Part shown: piece after piece, positions 28,644-41,586 of the stretch
Numbering within the stretch: position 1 is the first letter of the stretch
How the letters are laid out: every line of letters begins with the position of its first letter
Assembly: GCF_001698125.1 (NCBI RefSeq)
Contig: NZ_CP013854.1
Span: forward strand, 3,162,001 to 3,226,000
Length of the DNA: 64,000 bases
DNA from: Pseudonocardia sp. HH130630-07
GTDB taxonomy: Bacteria; Actinomycetota; Actinomycetes; Mycobacteriales; Pseudonocardiaceae
Direction: 5' to 3'
The notes under the pieces: model-generated
What the model saw: the letters and a program-made list of their open reading frames with translations, nothing else
What the model was told of the DNA's origin: nothing
Database searches by the model: none
Position numbers and translations under genes: made by a program

Positions 28644-29819
28644 GTGGACCTGTACGAGTACCAGGCGAAGGACCTCTTCGCCGCGCACGGAGTCCCGGTC
28701 CTTCCGGGGAAGACCGTGGACAACGCCGCCGCTGCGGCGGCCGCGGCGGACGAGCTGGGCACCGCAGTCGTGGTCAAGGCCCAGGTCAAGACCGGGGGCC
28801 GGGGCAAGGCCGGTGGCGTGAAGCTGGCCGAGAACGCGGCCGAGGCGCAGGAGAAGGCCGGGGCGATCCTCGGCCTGGACATCAAGGGCCACACGGTGCA
28901 CCAGGTTCTGGTGACCGAGGCCAGCGACATCGCCGAGGAGTACTACTTCTCGTTCCTGCTGGACCGGTCCAACCGGACGTTCCTGGCCATGTGCTCGGCC
29001 GAGGGCGGCATGGAGATCGAGGAGCTGGCCGTCGAGCGCCCGGAGGCGCTGGCCCGGATCCCGATCGACCCGATCGCCGGGGTCGACAAGGCGAAGGCCG
29101 ACGAGATCGTCGCCGCGGGGAAGATCCCGGCCGCCGTCGCCGACGAGGCCGCGACCGTGATCGTGAAGCTGTGGGAGACCTTCGTCGCCGAGGACGCGAC
29201 CCTGGTCGAGGTCAACCCGCTGGTCCGGGACCCGCAGGACAAGGTGATCGCCCTCGACGGCAAGGTCACCCTGGACGAGAACGCCGGGTTCCGGCACCCC
29301 GACCACGAGCAGCTGGTCGACGAGCGCACCGAGAACCCGCTCGAGGCGAAGGCCAAGGCCAAGGGCCTGAACTACGTCAAGCTCGACGGCGGCCAGGTCG
29401 GCATCATCGGCAACGGCGCGGGTCTGGTCATGTCGACCCTCGACGTCGTCGCGTACGCCGGTGAGGCGCACGGTGGCGTGAAGCCGGCCAACTTCCTCGA
29501 CATCGGCGGCGGCGCCTCGGCGCAGGTCATGGCCGACGGCCTGGACGTCATCCTGGGCGACGACGAGGTCAAGAGCGTCTTCGTCAACGTCTTCGGTGGC
29601 ATCACCGCGTGCGACGCGGTCGCGAACGGCATCGTCGAGGCGCTGAAGATCCTCGGCGACGACGCGACCAAGCCGCTGGTCGTCCGGCTGGACGGCAACA
29701 ACGTGGTCGAGGGACGCCAGATCCTCGCCGACGCGAACCACCCGCTGGTCACGGTGGTCGCCACGATGGACGACGCGGCCGCGAAGGCCGCGGAGCTTGC
29801 GAACGCCGCGGGAGCCTGA
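28644..29819 (+). CDS. sucC: Succinyl-CoA synthetase beta subunit
   Basis: SucC with SucD interconverts succinyl-CoA and succinate while making ATP or GTP, a TCA-cycle step. The 391-residue product starts [19 protein letters not shown] and has an ATP-grasp domain: [21 protein letters not shown], then [20 protein letters not shown]. The C-terminal half holds [32 protein letters not shown] and [14 protein letters not shown] 28644 is chosen over GTG 28626 because it gives the family N-terminus, with GGGAGAG just upstream. sucD follows after five bases. Confidence 0.96.
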   Translation: MDLYEYQAKDLFAAHGVPVLPGKTVDNAAAAAAAADELGTAVVVKAQVKTGGRGKAGGVKLAENAAEAQEKAGAILGLDIKGHTVHQVLVTEASDIAEEYYFSFLLDRSNRTFLAMCSAEGGMEIEELAVERPEALARIPIDPIAGVDKAKADEIVAAGKIPAAVADEAATVIVKLWETFVAEDATLVEVNPLVRDPQDKVIALDGKVTLDENAGFRHPDHEQLVDERTENPLEAKAKAKGLNYVKLDGGQVGIIGNGAGLVMSTLDVVAYAGEAHGGVKPANFLDIGGGASAQVMADGLDVILGDDEVKSVFVNVFGGITACDAVANGIVEALKILGDDATKPLVVRLDGNNVVEGRQILADANHPLVTVVATMDDAAAKAAELANAAGA

Positions 29820-29824
29820 GAGAA

Positions 29825-30709
29825 ATGTCGATCTTCCTCAACGAGAACAGCAAGGTCATCGTCCAGGGCATCACCGGCGGTGAGGGCACCAAGCACGCCA
29901 CCAAGATGATCGCCGCCGGCACCAACGTCGTGGGCGGTGTCAACGCCCGCAAGGCCGGCACCACGCACTCGGTCGGCGGCAAGGACGTCACCGTGTACGG
30001 CACGGTGGAGGAGGCGATGAAGGAGACCGGCGCCGACGTGTCGGTCGTCTTCGTGCCGCCGAAGTTCGCCAAGGACGCCGTGATCGAGGCCATCGACGCC
30101 GAGATCCCGCTGGCGGTCGTCATCACCGAGGGCATCCCGGTGCACGACTCGGCCTACTTCTGGGCGCACGCCGTCGCGAAGGGCAACAAGACCCGGATCA
30201 TCGGGCCGAACTGCCCCGGCGTCATCTCCCCCGGGAAGTCGAACGCGGGCATCATCCCGGCCGACATCGCCGGCGCCGGCAGGATCGGCCTGGTGTCGAA
30301 GTCCGGCACGCTGACCTACCAGATGATGTACGAGCTGCGTGAGTTCGGCTTCTCCACCGCCATCGGCATCGGCGGCGACCCGGTCATCGGCACCACCCAC
30401 ATCGACGCCCTCGAGGCGTTCGAGGCGGACCCGGAGACCGAGGCCATCGTGATGATCGGTGAGATCGGTGGCGACGCCGAGGAGCGCGCCGCGGACTTCA
30501 TCAAGGCCAACGTCACCAAGCCGGTCGTCGGCTACGTCGCGGGCTTCACCGCGCCGGAGGGCAAGACGATGGGCCACGCCGGCGCGATCGTGTCCGGCTC
30601 GGCCGGCACCGCGCAGGCGAAGAAGGAGGCCCTGGAGGCGGCGGGGGTCAAGGTCGGCAAGACGCCGTCCGAGACCGCCGCGCTGATGAAGGGGATCCTC
30701 TCCGCCTGA
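29825..30709 (+). CDS. sucD: Succinyl-CoA synthetase alpha subunit
   Basis: SucD binds CoA and carries the phosphorylated histidine. The 294-residue product has the Rossmann CoA site [19 protein letters not shown], then [19 protein letters not shown], and the ligase motif with the active His at about residue 251 ([13 protein letters not shown]). ATG at 29825 lies five bases after the sucC stop, giving a tight operon. A long hairpin follows. Confidence 0.97.
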   Translation: MSIFLNENSKVIVQGITGGEGTKHATKMIAAGTNVVGGVNARKAGTTHSVGGKDVTVYGTVEEAMKETGADVSVVFVPPKFAKDAVIEAIDAEIPLAVVITEGIPVHDSAYFWAHAVAKGNKTRIIGPNCPGVISPGKSNAGIIPADIAGAGRIGLVSKSGTLTYQMMYELREFGFSTAIGIGGDPVIGTTHIDALEAFEADPETEAIVMIGEIGGDAEERAADFIKANVTKPVVGYVAGFTAPEGKTMGHAGAIVSGSAGTAQAKKEALEAAGVKVGKTPSETAALMKGILSA

Positions 30710-30723
30710 GCCGGACGAGCACC

Positions 30724-30762
30724 ACGACGCGCGGGTCCCGGGTTCCGGGGCCCGCGCGTCGT
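30724..30762 (+). terminator. Terminator after sucCD
   Basis: ACGACGCGCGGG (30724-30735) pairs with CCCGCGCGTCGT (30751-30762). Inner TCCCGG/CCGGGG pairs with one wobble around GTT. It starts 14 bases after the sucD stop. Confidence 0.85.
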
Positions 30763-30861
30763 CGTGTGCGGGGCCGCCGGGCGTCACCCGGCCGTGTCAG
30801 GGGCATCGGCTAGCGTGCGACGCAGGATCCCCTGCCGTCGAGGCCCGCTGGAGTAGTCGTC

Positions 30862-32325
30862 ATGCCGAGCAACCAGCCGTCCGTCCCCGGTGCCGCCCGG
30901 GAGGACGCGCCACCCTCCGCGGGCCCGGTGCGGCTCGCCGTGCTGGGTGGGGCCGTCGCGGCGCTGGTCGCACTGGTCGTCGCCCTCTTCGGGCTGTCGG
31001 CCGCCGCCGGCTACGCGCTCGCACTCGTCGTCGCGGGCGGGATCGCCGGTGGCCTGTCACTGCTCCCGGGGACCGGCCGGGTGCTGGTCGGCGGGATCGT
31101 GCTCGCCGGCACGGGGGTGCTGACCCTGCTGTTCCTGTTCACCGGGAGTGACAGCCCGATCGCGGCCGGGGCGGTGGGCTGGGTCACCCTGGCCCTGGGC
31201 CTGCTGTCGGTGACGGCCCTGCTCTACGGGCAGTTGCTGCTGTCCGGCGTGCTGTCCGCACCGGCGCCGCGGCCCGCCCGGCCCTCGCACGTCGGCGACG
31301 CGCAGTGGGCCACCCCGGGCGCGCCGCAGCAGCCTCCCGCCGCCGGGTACGGCGGGCCCGCCGCCGGCGTGAACGCCGGCCAGTACCCGGTGCAGCCGGG
31401 CCAGCAGTACGGCCAGCCGGTCCAGGCCGGGCAGTACGCGCCGCCCGCCCAGCCCGGTCAGTACGCGCAGCCGGGCCAGCAGTTCGCCCAGCAGCCGGAT
31501 CAGTACGCGCCGTCCTACGCCCAGCCCGGCCAGCCGTACGGGCAGCCGCCGGCCGCCGGGGTGTCCGGGGGCGCGTTCTCCGGGGTCGCCTACGGCGACC
31601 GCATCGCCCCCGCCACCCACTCCGCACCGACGGTGCAGACGGCGCTGCCCGCACAGCAGGCACCGCAGGCACAACAGCACCAGCAGGCACCGCAGTACGA
31701 GGGGCAGCCCGGAGCCGCCGGCCAGCAGCCGGGAACCTACGGCGCCGCGGCACAGCCGGGATCCGCCGCGCCCCCGCAGGCGGGCGCCCCGCAGGCCGGA
31801 TCGCTGCAGGCCGGAGCTCCGCAGGTGGGGAGCTCGCAGGCCGCGGATCCGCAGGCCGCGAGTCCGCAGGCCGCGACCCCACAGACCGCGACCCCGCAGA
31901 CCGCAGCCGGGACCCAGCAGCCCGATGGTGGGGCGCCGCAGGTGGATCCGGTCCCGCAGGCGGGGGCCGGGCAGCAGGTTCCGGACGTCCCGGGAGCGCA
32001 GCAGATCGGGTACCCGCCCGCCGGGGCTCCCGCGGCGGGGCAGGCGCCGTACACCGGAGCCGTTCCCGAGGCCCGGTCGGTGGAGCAGACCGACCGGTCC
32101 GCGGCCCGCCGGCCGGACGGCGCGCAGCCGCCCGGCACCGGCCCGGCGGACCAGCCCGGCCGGCAGGCGGCTCCGGCGTGGTGGCAGGCCGCGCCGCAGG
32201 ACGCCCCGCAGCAGGCGCCGGGCCGGGCTCCGGAGACCGGCGTGGCGGGGGAGCCGGGTACCGCCGAGGGGGACCAGCAGAACCGCGGCGACCGTGCGGG
32301 CGGCGGCCCCGGCACCTCGGCCTGA
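30862..32325 (+). CDS. DUF5336 membrane protein with long Pro/Gln-rich tail (Rv0954-type)
   Basis: The 487-residue product has four transmembrane helices within residues 25-130 ([75 protein letters not shown]). A 350-residue tail of PGQxYxQP/QAGxPQ-type repeats follows. The N-terminal region and the position between sucD and perM match the mycobacterial Rv0954 (34-kDa antigen-like, DUF5336) family. That family is linked to the cell-division and growth-pole region in mycobacteria (from memory). The tail is far longer than in mycobacteria and is low-complexity. ATG 30862. Confidence 0.8.
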   Translation: MPSNQPSVPGAAREDAPPSAGPVRLAVLGGAVAALVALVVALFGLSAAAGYALALVVAGGIAGGLSLLPGTGRVLVGGIVLAGTGVLTLLFLFTGSDSPIAAGAVGWVTLALGLLSVTALLYGQLLLSGVLSAPAPRPARPSHVGDAQWATPGAPQQPPAAGYGGPAAGVNAGQYPVQPGQQYGQPVQAGQYAPPAQPGQYAQPGQQFAQQPDQYAPSYAQPGQPYGQPPAAGVSGGAFSGVAYGDRIAPATHSAPTVQTALPAQQAPQAQQHQQAPQYEGQPGAAGQQPGTYGAAAQPGSAAPPQAGAPQAGSLQAGAPQVGSSQAADPQAASPQAATPQTATPQTAAGTQQPDGGAPQVDPVPQAGAGQQVPDVPGAQQIGYPPAGAPAAGQAPYTGAVPEARSVEQTDRSAARRPDGAQPPGTGPADQPGRQAAPAWWQAAPQDAPQQAPGRAPETGVAGEPGTAEGDQQNRGDRAGGGPGTSA

Positions 32326-32421
32326 TCCGCCCCCGGATCCGCGGGGCCGGTCCCGTGGTGGGGCGGCCCACCCCCGGCGTGCCTGCGGCCCCGGACGTCC
32401 GGCCGCTGGGACCCTGGCCGG

Positions 32422-33879
32422 GTGAGTACCTCGTCCCGGCCGACCCGTGGCCGATCCGCCGTCCGGTCCCGGCCGTCCGGGAGTGACGGGGCGCGCCGCG
32501 GCGAGCGGCCCGATCGGGCCCGGGGTGGGCGGAATCCCGCCGCGGCCCGCCGGGCCGGTCCCCGGACGCGCCGTCCCGGCACCGGGCTGGACCGGTTGCG
32601 CATCCTGCTCGTGGCGACCATGGGCTCGGTCCTGACCGGATACACCCTGCTCGTGCCGGTCGCGGCCGTGCTCGCCGGGACCGGGGGCGTCCCCGTGACG
32701 CCGGACGGTGCGCTCGCCACCGCGGTGCCCATGTGGCTGGCCGCCCACCAGATCCCGATCGCCCTCGACGGCCGTCCGCTCGGCGTGCTGCCCATGGTGC
32801 CGACCCTGATCGCCGTCGGGACGGTCGCCGGGTTCTCCGGCTGGGCCGTGCGCAGTCTCGGCGGACGGGTCCGGCACGACGCGGGCGCGGTCGTCGCCTC
32901 CCAGGCCGGGGCGGCGGCCGCGGTCGCGGTGCTGGCCGGTGCGCTGCTGCCGAAGTCGATGGCGGTGACGGCCCCGTGGGCGTCGCTGGTCGGGGCCGGG
33001 CTGGTGGCCGGGGCCGCCGCCGGGATCGGGGTCGTGCACGCCTGCGGGCCGCCGGCCGCGTGGCGGCGGCTGCTCGCGGGCTGGCCGGGCGCGGCACTCG
33101 CCGGGGCCCGGGTGGGCGCGACCGGCCTGCTGCTCGTCGGCGCGCTGGTCCTGACCGGGGCGCTGGCCCTTGCCGCGACCGAGGTCGGTGACACGGCCGC
33201 CCGGCTCGGGCCCGGTGTCGGTGCCGGGCTCGGGGTGCTCGTCCTCGCCGTCGGTTACCTGCCGAACGCGCTGGTGGGTGCGGTGTCCTGGGCGCTCGGC
33301 GCCGGGGTCGGGATCGGGGTGGCGACCTCCGGTCCGCTGCTCGCCGAACCGGGTCCGCTCCCGCCGTTCCCGCTGACCGTGGTGCTCCCGGTCACCACGG
33401 TCCCGGCCGCCGCGCCGCTGGTGCTGCTGCTCCCGGTCGCGGTCGGGGTGCTGACCGGGTACGCGAGCCGGCGGGCGCTCGCCGGGGACGTGCCACCGGT
33501 CGAACGCCTGGCCGCGCCGGTGACGGCGGTCGTCGTCGTCGCGGCCGGGGCCGCCCTGCTCGCGACGGCGGCCGGCGGGCCACTGGCCGACGGGCCGTAC
33601 GACCCGGTGTCGTTCCGTCCGGGCTCGGTGTTCCTGGCGGTCCTCCTGCTGGTCGGGGTGCCCGCCGTGCTGGCCTGCGCCGGCCCGGAACTGGCCCGGC
33701 ACGTGCCGGTGGGTGGCCCGGACCGCCGCCCGTCCACCCGTCCGGCCGGCGGCCGTGGCCGTCGCGACCGGTCGGACAGCGTGCGGGACCTCGTCGAGAA
33801 CCGCCGTCGCTCCGGGGCCGCGGGCCCGGCCGACGACCGGGCCGGCGATCGAGCGGACGAGGACGGGCCGGGCGGCTGA
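32422..33879 (+). CDS. perM: PerM-like integral membrane protein (DUF6350)
   Basis: This 485-residue protein has a basic cytoplasmic N-terminus of about 55 residues, then about ten transmembrane helices (from [29 protein letters not shown] onward), and a polar C-terminus. Conserved family phrases are [26 protein letters not shown] and [24 protein letters not shown]. Position before purN identifies it with Rv0955/PerM of M. tuberculosis, which supports cell division and survival in low magnesium. GTG 32422 follows GACCCT by six bases with no ribosome site, suggesting a leaderless start. Confidence 0.85.
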   Translation: MSTSSRPTRGRSAVRSRPSGSDGARRGERPDRARGGRNPAAARRAGPRTRRPGTGLDRLRILLVATMGSVLTGYTLLVPVAAVLAGTGGVPVTPDGALATAVPMWLAAHQIPIALDGRPLGVLPMVPTLIAVGTVAGFSGWAVRSLGGRVRHDAGAVVASQAGAAAAVAVLAGALLPKSMAVTAPWASLVGAGLVAGAAAGIGVVHACGPPAAWRRLLAGWPGAALAGARVGATGLLLVGALVLTGALALAATEVGDTAARLGPGVGAGLGVLVLAVGYLPNALVGAVSWALGAGVGIGVATSGPLLAEPGPLPPFPLTVVLPVTTVPAAAPLVLLLPVAVGVLTGYASRRALAGDVPPVERLAAPVTAVVVVAAGAALLATAAGGPLADGPYDPVSFRPGSVFLAVLLLVGVPAVLACAGPELARHVPVGGPDRRPSTRPAGGRGRRDRSDSVRDLVENRRRSGAAGPADDRAGDRADEDGPGG

Positions 33880-33954
33880 GGTCCGGCCCCGGTGCCGGCG
33901 CGTCTACGCTGGTCGCCGGTCGCGACGGCGGCCGGGACACCGATCGGGAGGAGC

Positions 33955-34572
33955 ATGGTGCAGGCGCGGGATCTGCCCGGGGCGTACCGGGTCGTGGTGC
34001 TGGTCTCCGGGGCCGGGACCCTGCTGCAGGCGCTGCTCGACGCACCGGACCCCGGCTACCGGGTGGTCGCCGTCGGTGCCGACCGGCCGGGGGCCACCGG
34101 ACTGGACCGGGCGCAGGACGCGGGCCTGCCGACGTTCGTCGAGCGGCTGGCCGACCACCCCGACCGGCAGAGCTGGAACGACGCGCTCGCCGAGGCCGTC
34201 CTCGGGCACCGGCCGGACGTCGTGATCGGGGCCGGCTTCATGAAGCTGGTCGCACAGACCTTCCTGGACGCGCTCGGATGCCCGATGCTGAACACGCACC
34301 CGGCCCTGCTGCCGGCGTTCCCCGGAGCGCACGCCGTGCGCGACGCGCTGGCCGCCGGCGTCACCACGACCGGCGCGACCGTGCACGAGGTCGACGCGGG
34401 ACTGGACACCGGGCCGGTGCTCGCGCAGGTGGAGGTGCCGGTGCTGCCCTCCGACGACGAGGACGTCCTGCACGAGCGGATCAAGACCGAGGAACGACGA
34501 CTGCTGGTCGAGACGGTGCGGAGCCTCGCGGCGTCGCGCAGCGGCCGGGACAACCACGAGGTGAGTCAGTGA
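33955..34572 (+). CDS. purN: Phosphoribosylglycinamide formyltransferase
   Basis: PurN transfers a formyl group from 10-formyl-tetrahydrofolate to GAR in purine synthesis. The 205-residue product has [17 protein letters not shown] at the N-terminus. The catalytic block is [37 protein letters not shown], with family Asn, His and substrate loop. [24 protein letters not shown], which includes the active-site Asp, follows. ATG 33955 has GGGAGGAG upstream. It overlaps purH by four bases. Confidence 0.96.
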   Translation: MVQARDLPGAYRVVVLVSGAGTLLQALLDAPDPGYRVVAVGADRPGATGLDRAQDAGLPTFVERLADHPDRQSWNDALAEAVLGHRPDVVIGAGFMKLVAQTFLDALGCPMLNTHPALLPAFPGAHAVRDALAAGVTTTGATVHEVDAGLDTGPVLAQVEVPVLPSDDEDVLHERIKTEERRLLVETVRSLAASRSGRDNHEVSQ

Positions 34573-36128
34573 GTGAGCGCAGGCCGGTCCGCCGGGCCCT
34601 GATCAGCGTCTACGACAAGGCCGGGCTACTGGACCTGGCGACCGGGCTGCACGCGGCCGGGGTGCAGATCGTCTCGACCGGGTCGACGGCCCGGCGGATC
34701 GCCGACGCGGGCGTCCCGGTGACCCCGGTCGAGGAGGTCACCGGGTTCCCGGAGTGCCTCGACGGCCGGGTCAAGACCCTGCACCCCCGGGTGCACGCCG
34801 GGCTGCTCGCCGACAGCCGGTCCGCCGAGCACGTCGCGCAGCTGGAGCAGCTGAACATCGCGCCGTTCGACCTGCTGGTGTCGAACCTCTACCCGTTCGC
34901 GGAGACCGTCGCGTCCGGGGCGGCCCGTGACGAGGTCGTCGAGCAGATCGACATCGGCGGCCCGGCGATGGTGCGGGCGTCGGCGAAGAACCACGAGAGC
35001 ATGACGGTGGTCGTCGACCCCGCGCGCTACGGCTGGGTCCTGGAGCAGGTCGCCGCGGGTGGTTTCGTCGTCGCCGACCGGCGCCGCCTGGCCGCCGAGG
35101 CGTTCCGGCACACCGCGGCGTACGACACGGCCGTCGCGACCTGGATGGGCGAGCAGTTCGCCGGTACCGACGAGGAGACGCCGGAGTGGCTCGGCGCCAC
35201 CTGGGTCCGGGAGCGCCCGCTGCGCTACGGCGAGAACCCGCACCAGGCCGCGGCGCTGTACACCGGTGGCGGCACCCCGGGCGGGCTCGCCGGGGCCGAG
35301 CAGCTGCACGGCAAGGAGATGTCCTACAATAACTACGTCGACGCGGACGCCGCCTGGCGCGCCGCGCACGACCACGGTGACGCCCCGACGGTCGCGGTGA
35401 TCAAGCACGCGAACCCGTGCGGGATCGCGGTCGGCGCCGACGTCGCCCAGGCGCACCGCAAGGCGCACGCCACCGACCCGGTGTCCGCCTACGGCGGTGT
35501 GATCGCGGTCAACGGCGAGGTGACGACGACCCTGGCCGAGCAGGTCGCGGAGATCTTCACCGAGGTGCTGGTCGCGCCGTCCTACGCCGACGGTGCGCTG
35601 GAGATCCTGCAGCGCAAGAAGAACGTCCGGCTGCTGCGGATCCCGGGCGAGTTCGTCCGGGGCGGGACCGAGCTGCGGCCCATCTCCGGCGGGCTGCTCG
35701 CCCAGCAGCGGGACCTGGTCGACGCCGCCGGTGACGACCCGGCCGCCTGGAAGCTCGTCACCGGCGATCCCGCCTCCCCGGAGGTCCTCGCCGATCTCGC
35801 CTTCGCCTGGCGGGCCTGCCGCGCGGTGAAGTCCAACGCGATCCTGCTGGCGCACGACGGTGCGGCCGTGGGCGTCGGGATGGGCCAGGTCAACCGGGTC
35901 GACGCCGCCCGGCTCGCGGTGGAGCGGGCCGGTGACCGGGTGCGCGGCGCGGTCGCGGCCTCGGACGCGTTCTTCCCGTTCCCGGACGGCCTGGAGGTGC
36001 TGCTCGCGGCCGGGATCGCGGCGGTCGTGCAGCCGGGTGGTTCGGTGCGCGACGAGCTCGTCGTCGCGGCCTGTGCGGAGGCCGGCGTCCCGATGTACCT
36101 GACGGGGACCCGGCACTTCGCCCACTGA
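34569..36128 (+). CDS. purH: Bifunctional AICAR formyltransferase / IMP cyclohydrolase
   Basis: PurH performs the last two steps to IMP, feeding guaB earlier in this window. The 519-residue product has an N-terminal cyclohydrolase domain ([34 protein letters not shown]). The C-terminal transformylase has [34 protein letters not shown] with the catalytic Lys-His, and [14 protein letters not shown] 34569 overlaps the purN stop (GTGA), so the pair is translationally coupled. Confidence 0.97.
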   Translation: MSERRPVRRALISVYDKAGLLDLATGLHAAGVQIVSTGSTARRIADAGVPVTPVEEVTGFPECLDGRVKTLHPRVHAGLLADSRSAEHVAQLEQLNIAPFDLLVSNLYPFAETVASGAARDEVVEQIDIGGPAMVRASAKNHESMTVVVDPARYGWVLEQVAAGGFVVADRRRLAAEAFRHTAAYDTAVATWMGEQFAGTDEETPEWLGATWVRERPLRYGENPHQAAALYTGGGTPGGLAGAEQLHGKEMSYNNYVDADAAWRAAHDHGDAPTVAVIKHANPCGIAVGADVAQAHRKAHATDPVSAYGGVIAVNGEVTTTLAEQVAEIFTEVLVAPSYADGALEILQRKKNVRLLRIPGEFVRGGTELRPISGGLLAQQRDLVDAAGDDPAAWKLVTGDPASPEVLADLAFAWRACRAVKSNAILLAHDGAAVGVGMGQVNRVDAARLAVERAGDRVRGAVAASDAFFPFPDGLEVLLAAGIAAVVQPGGSVRDELVVAACAEAGVPMYLTGTRHFAH

Positions 36129-36326
36129 GCCCGCCCCTCCCGGACGGCCCGGCCCGCTGCGTGCGGTCCGGGCCGTCCTGCGTCCCGGGCCGTCCTGCGC
36201 TCGGTCCGTCCGCTGCGGCTCGTCCCGCGACGGACCGGAACTGTCGGGGTGCCGTGCGACGGTGCTCCGTGCCGGTCCACCGAGGGATCCCCCGTCCGGG
36301 GGCTGCATCGAGGCCGGCGTCGGGCC

Positions 36327-36348
36327 TATGATTCGAACGTCAGTTCGA
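36327..36348 (+). promoter_or_regulatory. SOS promoter: -10 box plus perfect LexA box
   Basis: TATGAT (36327-36332) is immediately followed by TCGAAC-GTCA-GTTCGA (36333-36348), the exact mycobacterial/actinobacterial LexA consensus. LexA bound here would cover the transcription start near 36339. The imuA' start is 23 bases further on. Confidence 0.9.
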
Positions 36349-36370
36349 TCCACGTCGCCTTCCCCGCGGC

Positions 36371-37581
36371 GTGCCGGGCAGGTTCCGGCCGGTCGTGGAC
36401 CGGTCGCGGTGCGAGGGGGAGGTCGGTGTGGGCAGGGCTGTGTCGCGCGGTGCCGGGTCGGGTTCCGGGGTGAGCGGTGCCGATGCGGGCGGTGCGGCGG
36501 CGTGCGGTGCCGGGGTCACCGTCGTCGGGGGAGCGGCGGCGGTGGGCCGGGTGACCGGGGGTGTGCCGGACCGGGTGGATCGGGGTGGGGACCCGGATCC
36601 ACCCGGCTCCGGTGCGGACCCGCTGGACCGATCGTCGGAGCCGGTGGGTCCGGTGATCGGGGCCGGGCTGCGGCCGGTGGCGGCGGACGGGGAGCCCGCC
36701 GCAACGGACCGGTCCGGAACCGGTGGTCGGGGCGGGTTCGCCGGGCCCCGTGATCCCGTGTGCGGTCGGGAGTCGCAGCACGGGTCGCGGGGCCCGGTCG
36801 GCGGGCCGGTGTCGGACCGGCTGGCGGTCGCCCGGCAGGCACTGCACCGGGTGCAGACCCGGACCGACGGGGATCGGGCCCGTCCGGTTCCCCGCACCGG
36901 GAACGCCGGATCGGGTCCGGAGCCGGAGGCCGCGGCGGCGGGCCTGCTCCCCGTCCCCGGTCCGCTGGCCGGGTTGCTCCCGGCCGGCGGGCTGCGCCGC
37001 GGGTCCACGGTCGCGGTGGGCGCCGGTGCCGGTGCCGGTTCGCTGCTGTTCGCCCTGCTCGCCGCGGCATCGGCCGAGGGGGCCTGGGCGGGGGTGGTGG
37101 GTCGTCCCGGTCTGGGGGCCGCGGCAGCCGCCGAGGCCGGGGTGCGGCTGGACCGCCTGGCGCTGGTCCCGGATCCGGGGGCGGACCCGGTCGGGGTCAC
37201 CGCGGCCCTGCTCGACGGGCTGGACCTGGTGGCGGTCGCCGGTCCGGAGCGGGCCGGCCTGCGGGCCGGGGACCGGCAACGGCTGGCGGCGCGGGCCCGG
37301 CAGCGGGGAGCGGTGTTGCTGGCACTGGGGCCGTGGCCCGGTGCGGACCTGCGGCTGAGCTGCGCCCGCCCGCAGTGGGGCGGGGTCGGCCGGGGTACCG
37401 GGCGGTTGCGGTCGCGGCGGCTCGAGGTCCGGTCCTCCGGGCGCGGGATCGGACCGGCGGGCCGGGTGGCGGAGGTACTGCTCCCGGGGCCGGGCGGAGC
37501 GGTCGCGGTCGCCCCGGCCGTCCCGGAGCCGGTGACCGGTGCGCCGGTGCCGGGTGACCGGGTCGTCGTACGGGCTGCGGG

Positions 37582-37585
<4 letters not shown>
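36371..37585 (+). CDS. imuA': Mutasome protein ImuA'
   Basis: ImuA' is a RecA-like accessory protein of the SOS mutasome, which lets DnaE2 copy damaged DNA. The 404-residue frame has a conserved C-terminal two-thirds beginning near RLAVARQALHRVQTRT (about residue 148). PVPGPLAGLLPAGGLRRGSTVAV, GAWAGVVGRPGLGAAAAAEAG and LVPDPGADPVGVTAALLDGLDLV follow. Mycobacterial ImuA' lacks the Gly/Pro-rich N-terminal 145 residues seen here. GTG 36371 is the first start after the LexA promoter; a GTG near 36811 would give the usual length but a 470-base leader. It overlaps imuB by four bases. Confidence 0.85.
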
Positions 37586-39513
<1,928 letters not shown>

Positions 39514-39544
39514 ACCGGCCACCCGCCCGGCGGCCCCGCCACGG

Positions 39545-41056
39545 TCAGCGGGTGGGCACTCCGGTCAGGTCCACCGCGAACCGCCCGACCGACGCACCCA
39601 TCGCGGTGACGTTGCGGTCCAGCGCGGTCCGGTCGAGGTTGGTGAGCCGGTCGCACGCCGTGTGGTAGCACGGGTCGTAGGACTGGCCCGCCGTGCCGCC
39701 CCACTTCTGGGCCTGCTCCGGGGTCTTCTTCTCCTCCGCCCCGGTGAACAGGCCGCCCGCCGGGATGCCCGCCTCGATGAACGGCCCGTAGTCCGAGCGG
39801 CCGTCGAACGCCGTGCCCTCCGGGCCCTGCACGCCGGCGGCGACCAGGGACTCGGTCAGTACCCGCTCCACGGTCTCCGACCCGGGCGGGCCCGGCTCGC
39901 CACCGAGGTCGTCGGAGTCGTCCCCGTCGTAGACGAGGTAGGCGGAGTTCGGGGAGGCGACCATGTCGAAGTTCAGGTAGAGCGCGACCTTCGCCCGATC
40001 CGGTTCCGCGAGGGCCTCCATGTACCGGGTCGCGCCGACCAGGCCGATCTCCTCGGCCCCCCACCAGGCGAACCGCACCTTCTGGCCGGCGGGCGGGGCC
40101 GAGCCCAGCTTCTGTGCGACCTCGAGCAGCGCCGCGCTGCCGCTGCCGTTGTCGTTGATCCCGGCGCCCTCCGGCACACCGTCGAGGTGCGCCCCGGCCA
40201 TCACCACCCGGTTCGGGTCGCCGGTGCTCGTCTCGGCGATGACGTTGCGCGAGGTCTGCTGCTGGATCGTCGTGTCCAGCAGCAGCGTGGCCTGCTGCCC
40301 GTCGCGCAGGGCCGCACCCGCCGTCTTCTGCACCCCCGCGGTCGGGATCACGTCCGTGGTCTCGCCGAGGGTGGCCGACAGCGCCGCGTCCTCGGTGTTC
40401 GTGACGATCACGGCGACCGCCCCGGCGGCCCCGGCGAGCTGGGACTTCTGCCCGAACGGGCAGGTCCCGCGCTCGACGACGGCGATCGCCCCCGCCGGCA
40501 TCCCGGTGTAGTCCGCGGCCTCGCACCCGGAGCCGGTGTCCTGCGGTGCCTTCGGCCGGATCGACAGCGGTGCGGTCAGGCCGCCCGGCGGCGTGGCCGG
40601 GGAGAAGCTCAGGACCTCGGTGGGCACCGGCGCGTCCGCCACCGTGAGCCGGGCGTCGCCCGCGGTGAAGGTGCGGACGTCGAACGACGGCGTCTGCACC
40701 TCGTACCCGGCCTCGCGCAGCTTCCCGGAGACGTAGTCGATGCTCGCGTCGTAACCCGGGGTGGCGATCGCCCGGTTGCCGTCGTTCGCGTCGGCGATCC
40801 GTTCCAGCTCCTGCAGGTGCGCGAACGCGCCGTCACCGCTCACCGCCCCGGCGAGCCGGTCCGGCAGCCCCGGATCGGCCTGCCCGGCGGACGCGGCATC
40901 CTCGGTCTCCATCGTCGCGGTCCCCGGCCCGGCCGGGGAGCACGCGGCCAGCGCGACGACCGCCACCCCCGCTCCGAGCACCCGGGCCAGCCGGGTCCCG
41001 GTGCCGGGCCACCAGCCCCGTCGGCCGCCCGTCGTTCCCGTCATCGCCCTGCTCAT
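39545..41056 (-). CDS. M28 aminopeptidase lipoprotein with PA domain
   Basis: This secreted zinc aminopeptidase is of the Streptomyces SGAP / mycobacterial LpqL type. The 503-residue product has a lipoprotein signal (VLGAGVAVVALAAC, lipobox LAAC). A PA domain is at about 130-250 (GAIAVVERGTCPFGQKSQLAGAAGAVAVIV). The M28 catalytic domain follows, with zinc ligands in AGAHLDGV and GINDNGSGS, the catalytic pair in GAEEIGLVGA, Asp in NFDM and His in CYHTACD. ATG 41056 is used; ATG 41044 is an alternative. It lies between the two SOS-regulated genes but on the opposite strand, and is probably unrelated to them. Confidence 0.93.
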   Translation of the reverse strand: MSRAMTGTTGGRRGWWPGTGTRLARVLGAGVAVVALAACSPAGPGTATMETEDAASAGQADPGLPDRLAGAVSGDGAFAHLQELERIADANDGNRAIATPGYDASIDYVSGKLREAGYEVQTPSFDVRTFTAGDARLTVADAPVPTEVLSFSPATPPGGLTAPLSIRPKAPQDTGSGCEAADYTGMPAGAIAVVERGTCPFGQKSQLAGAAGAVAVIVTNTEDAALSATLGETTDVIPTAGVQKTAGAALRDGQQATLLLDTTIQQQTSRNVIAETSTGDPNRVVMAGAHLDGVPEGAGINDNGSGSAALLEVAQKLGSAPPAGQKVRFAWWGAEEIGLVGATRYMEALAEPDRAKVALYLNFDMVASPNSAYLVYDGDDSDDLGGEPGPPGSETVERVLTESLVAAGVQGPEGTAFDGRSDYGPFIEAGIPAGGLFTGAEEKKTPEQAQKWGGTAGQSYDPCYHTACDRLTNLDRTALDRNVTAMGASVGRFAVDLTGVPTR

Positions 41057-41586
41057 GGGGCCACCCCCGCCGTCCCGCCCGCCCCCGGGCCTCGTCCGCA
41101 CCGGTCGACCGGTGCTCGTCCGGTGCGTGACCGGAGCTGGCCCGGACCGCACGACGCCGGGCCACCATCCGTCACCGGACGTGGGCCCGCCGTGAGAACG
41201 TCGATCACGGTACCGGCATCCGGGGCCCGCCCACGGGCCGAACGGGAAAGATCCACGGCCGGTTCACGGTCTCGTCTCAGCACTTCCACAGACTCCGGTG
41301 GTGAACTCGTCGTTGTCGGTGGGTTCCCGCGAGCGGGCGCCGCCGGCATCCCGACCAGGGCACCCCGGGTGGCCCTGCGGCCCGGCGCTGGGGAGTGGCC
41401 GGTGCCGTGGAGGAACCCGGTACCGCCGTGCGGGGCCGACCGGCGCTGGGGAGCAGCCGGCCGGCCCTCGCACGGCACGCCCGTCCCGTGGCCGCCGGTC
41501 GTACGGCCGTGCCCGGTCCACAGGCCCGGTCCACAGGCCCGGCGCCGGGACTGTTCTTCGAACTGACGTTCGAGTACGTTCGACAC
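41057..41586. other. Intergenic region upstream of dnaE2
   Basis: The 530 bases contain no credible gene. Features are a duplicated GGCGCTGGGGAG phrase (near 41382 and 41443) and, at the right end, the LexA box of dnaE2. The M28 promoter must lie on the left on the minus strand. Confidence 0.5.
41558..41573 (+). promoter_or_regulatory. LexA box of dnaE2
   Basis: TCGAAC-TGAC-GTTCGA is a perfect LexA site 13 bases before the dnaE2 GTG. A further GTTCGA half-site lies at 41578-41583. It places dnaE2 in the SOS regulon with imuA'-imuB. Confidence 0.9.
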
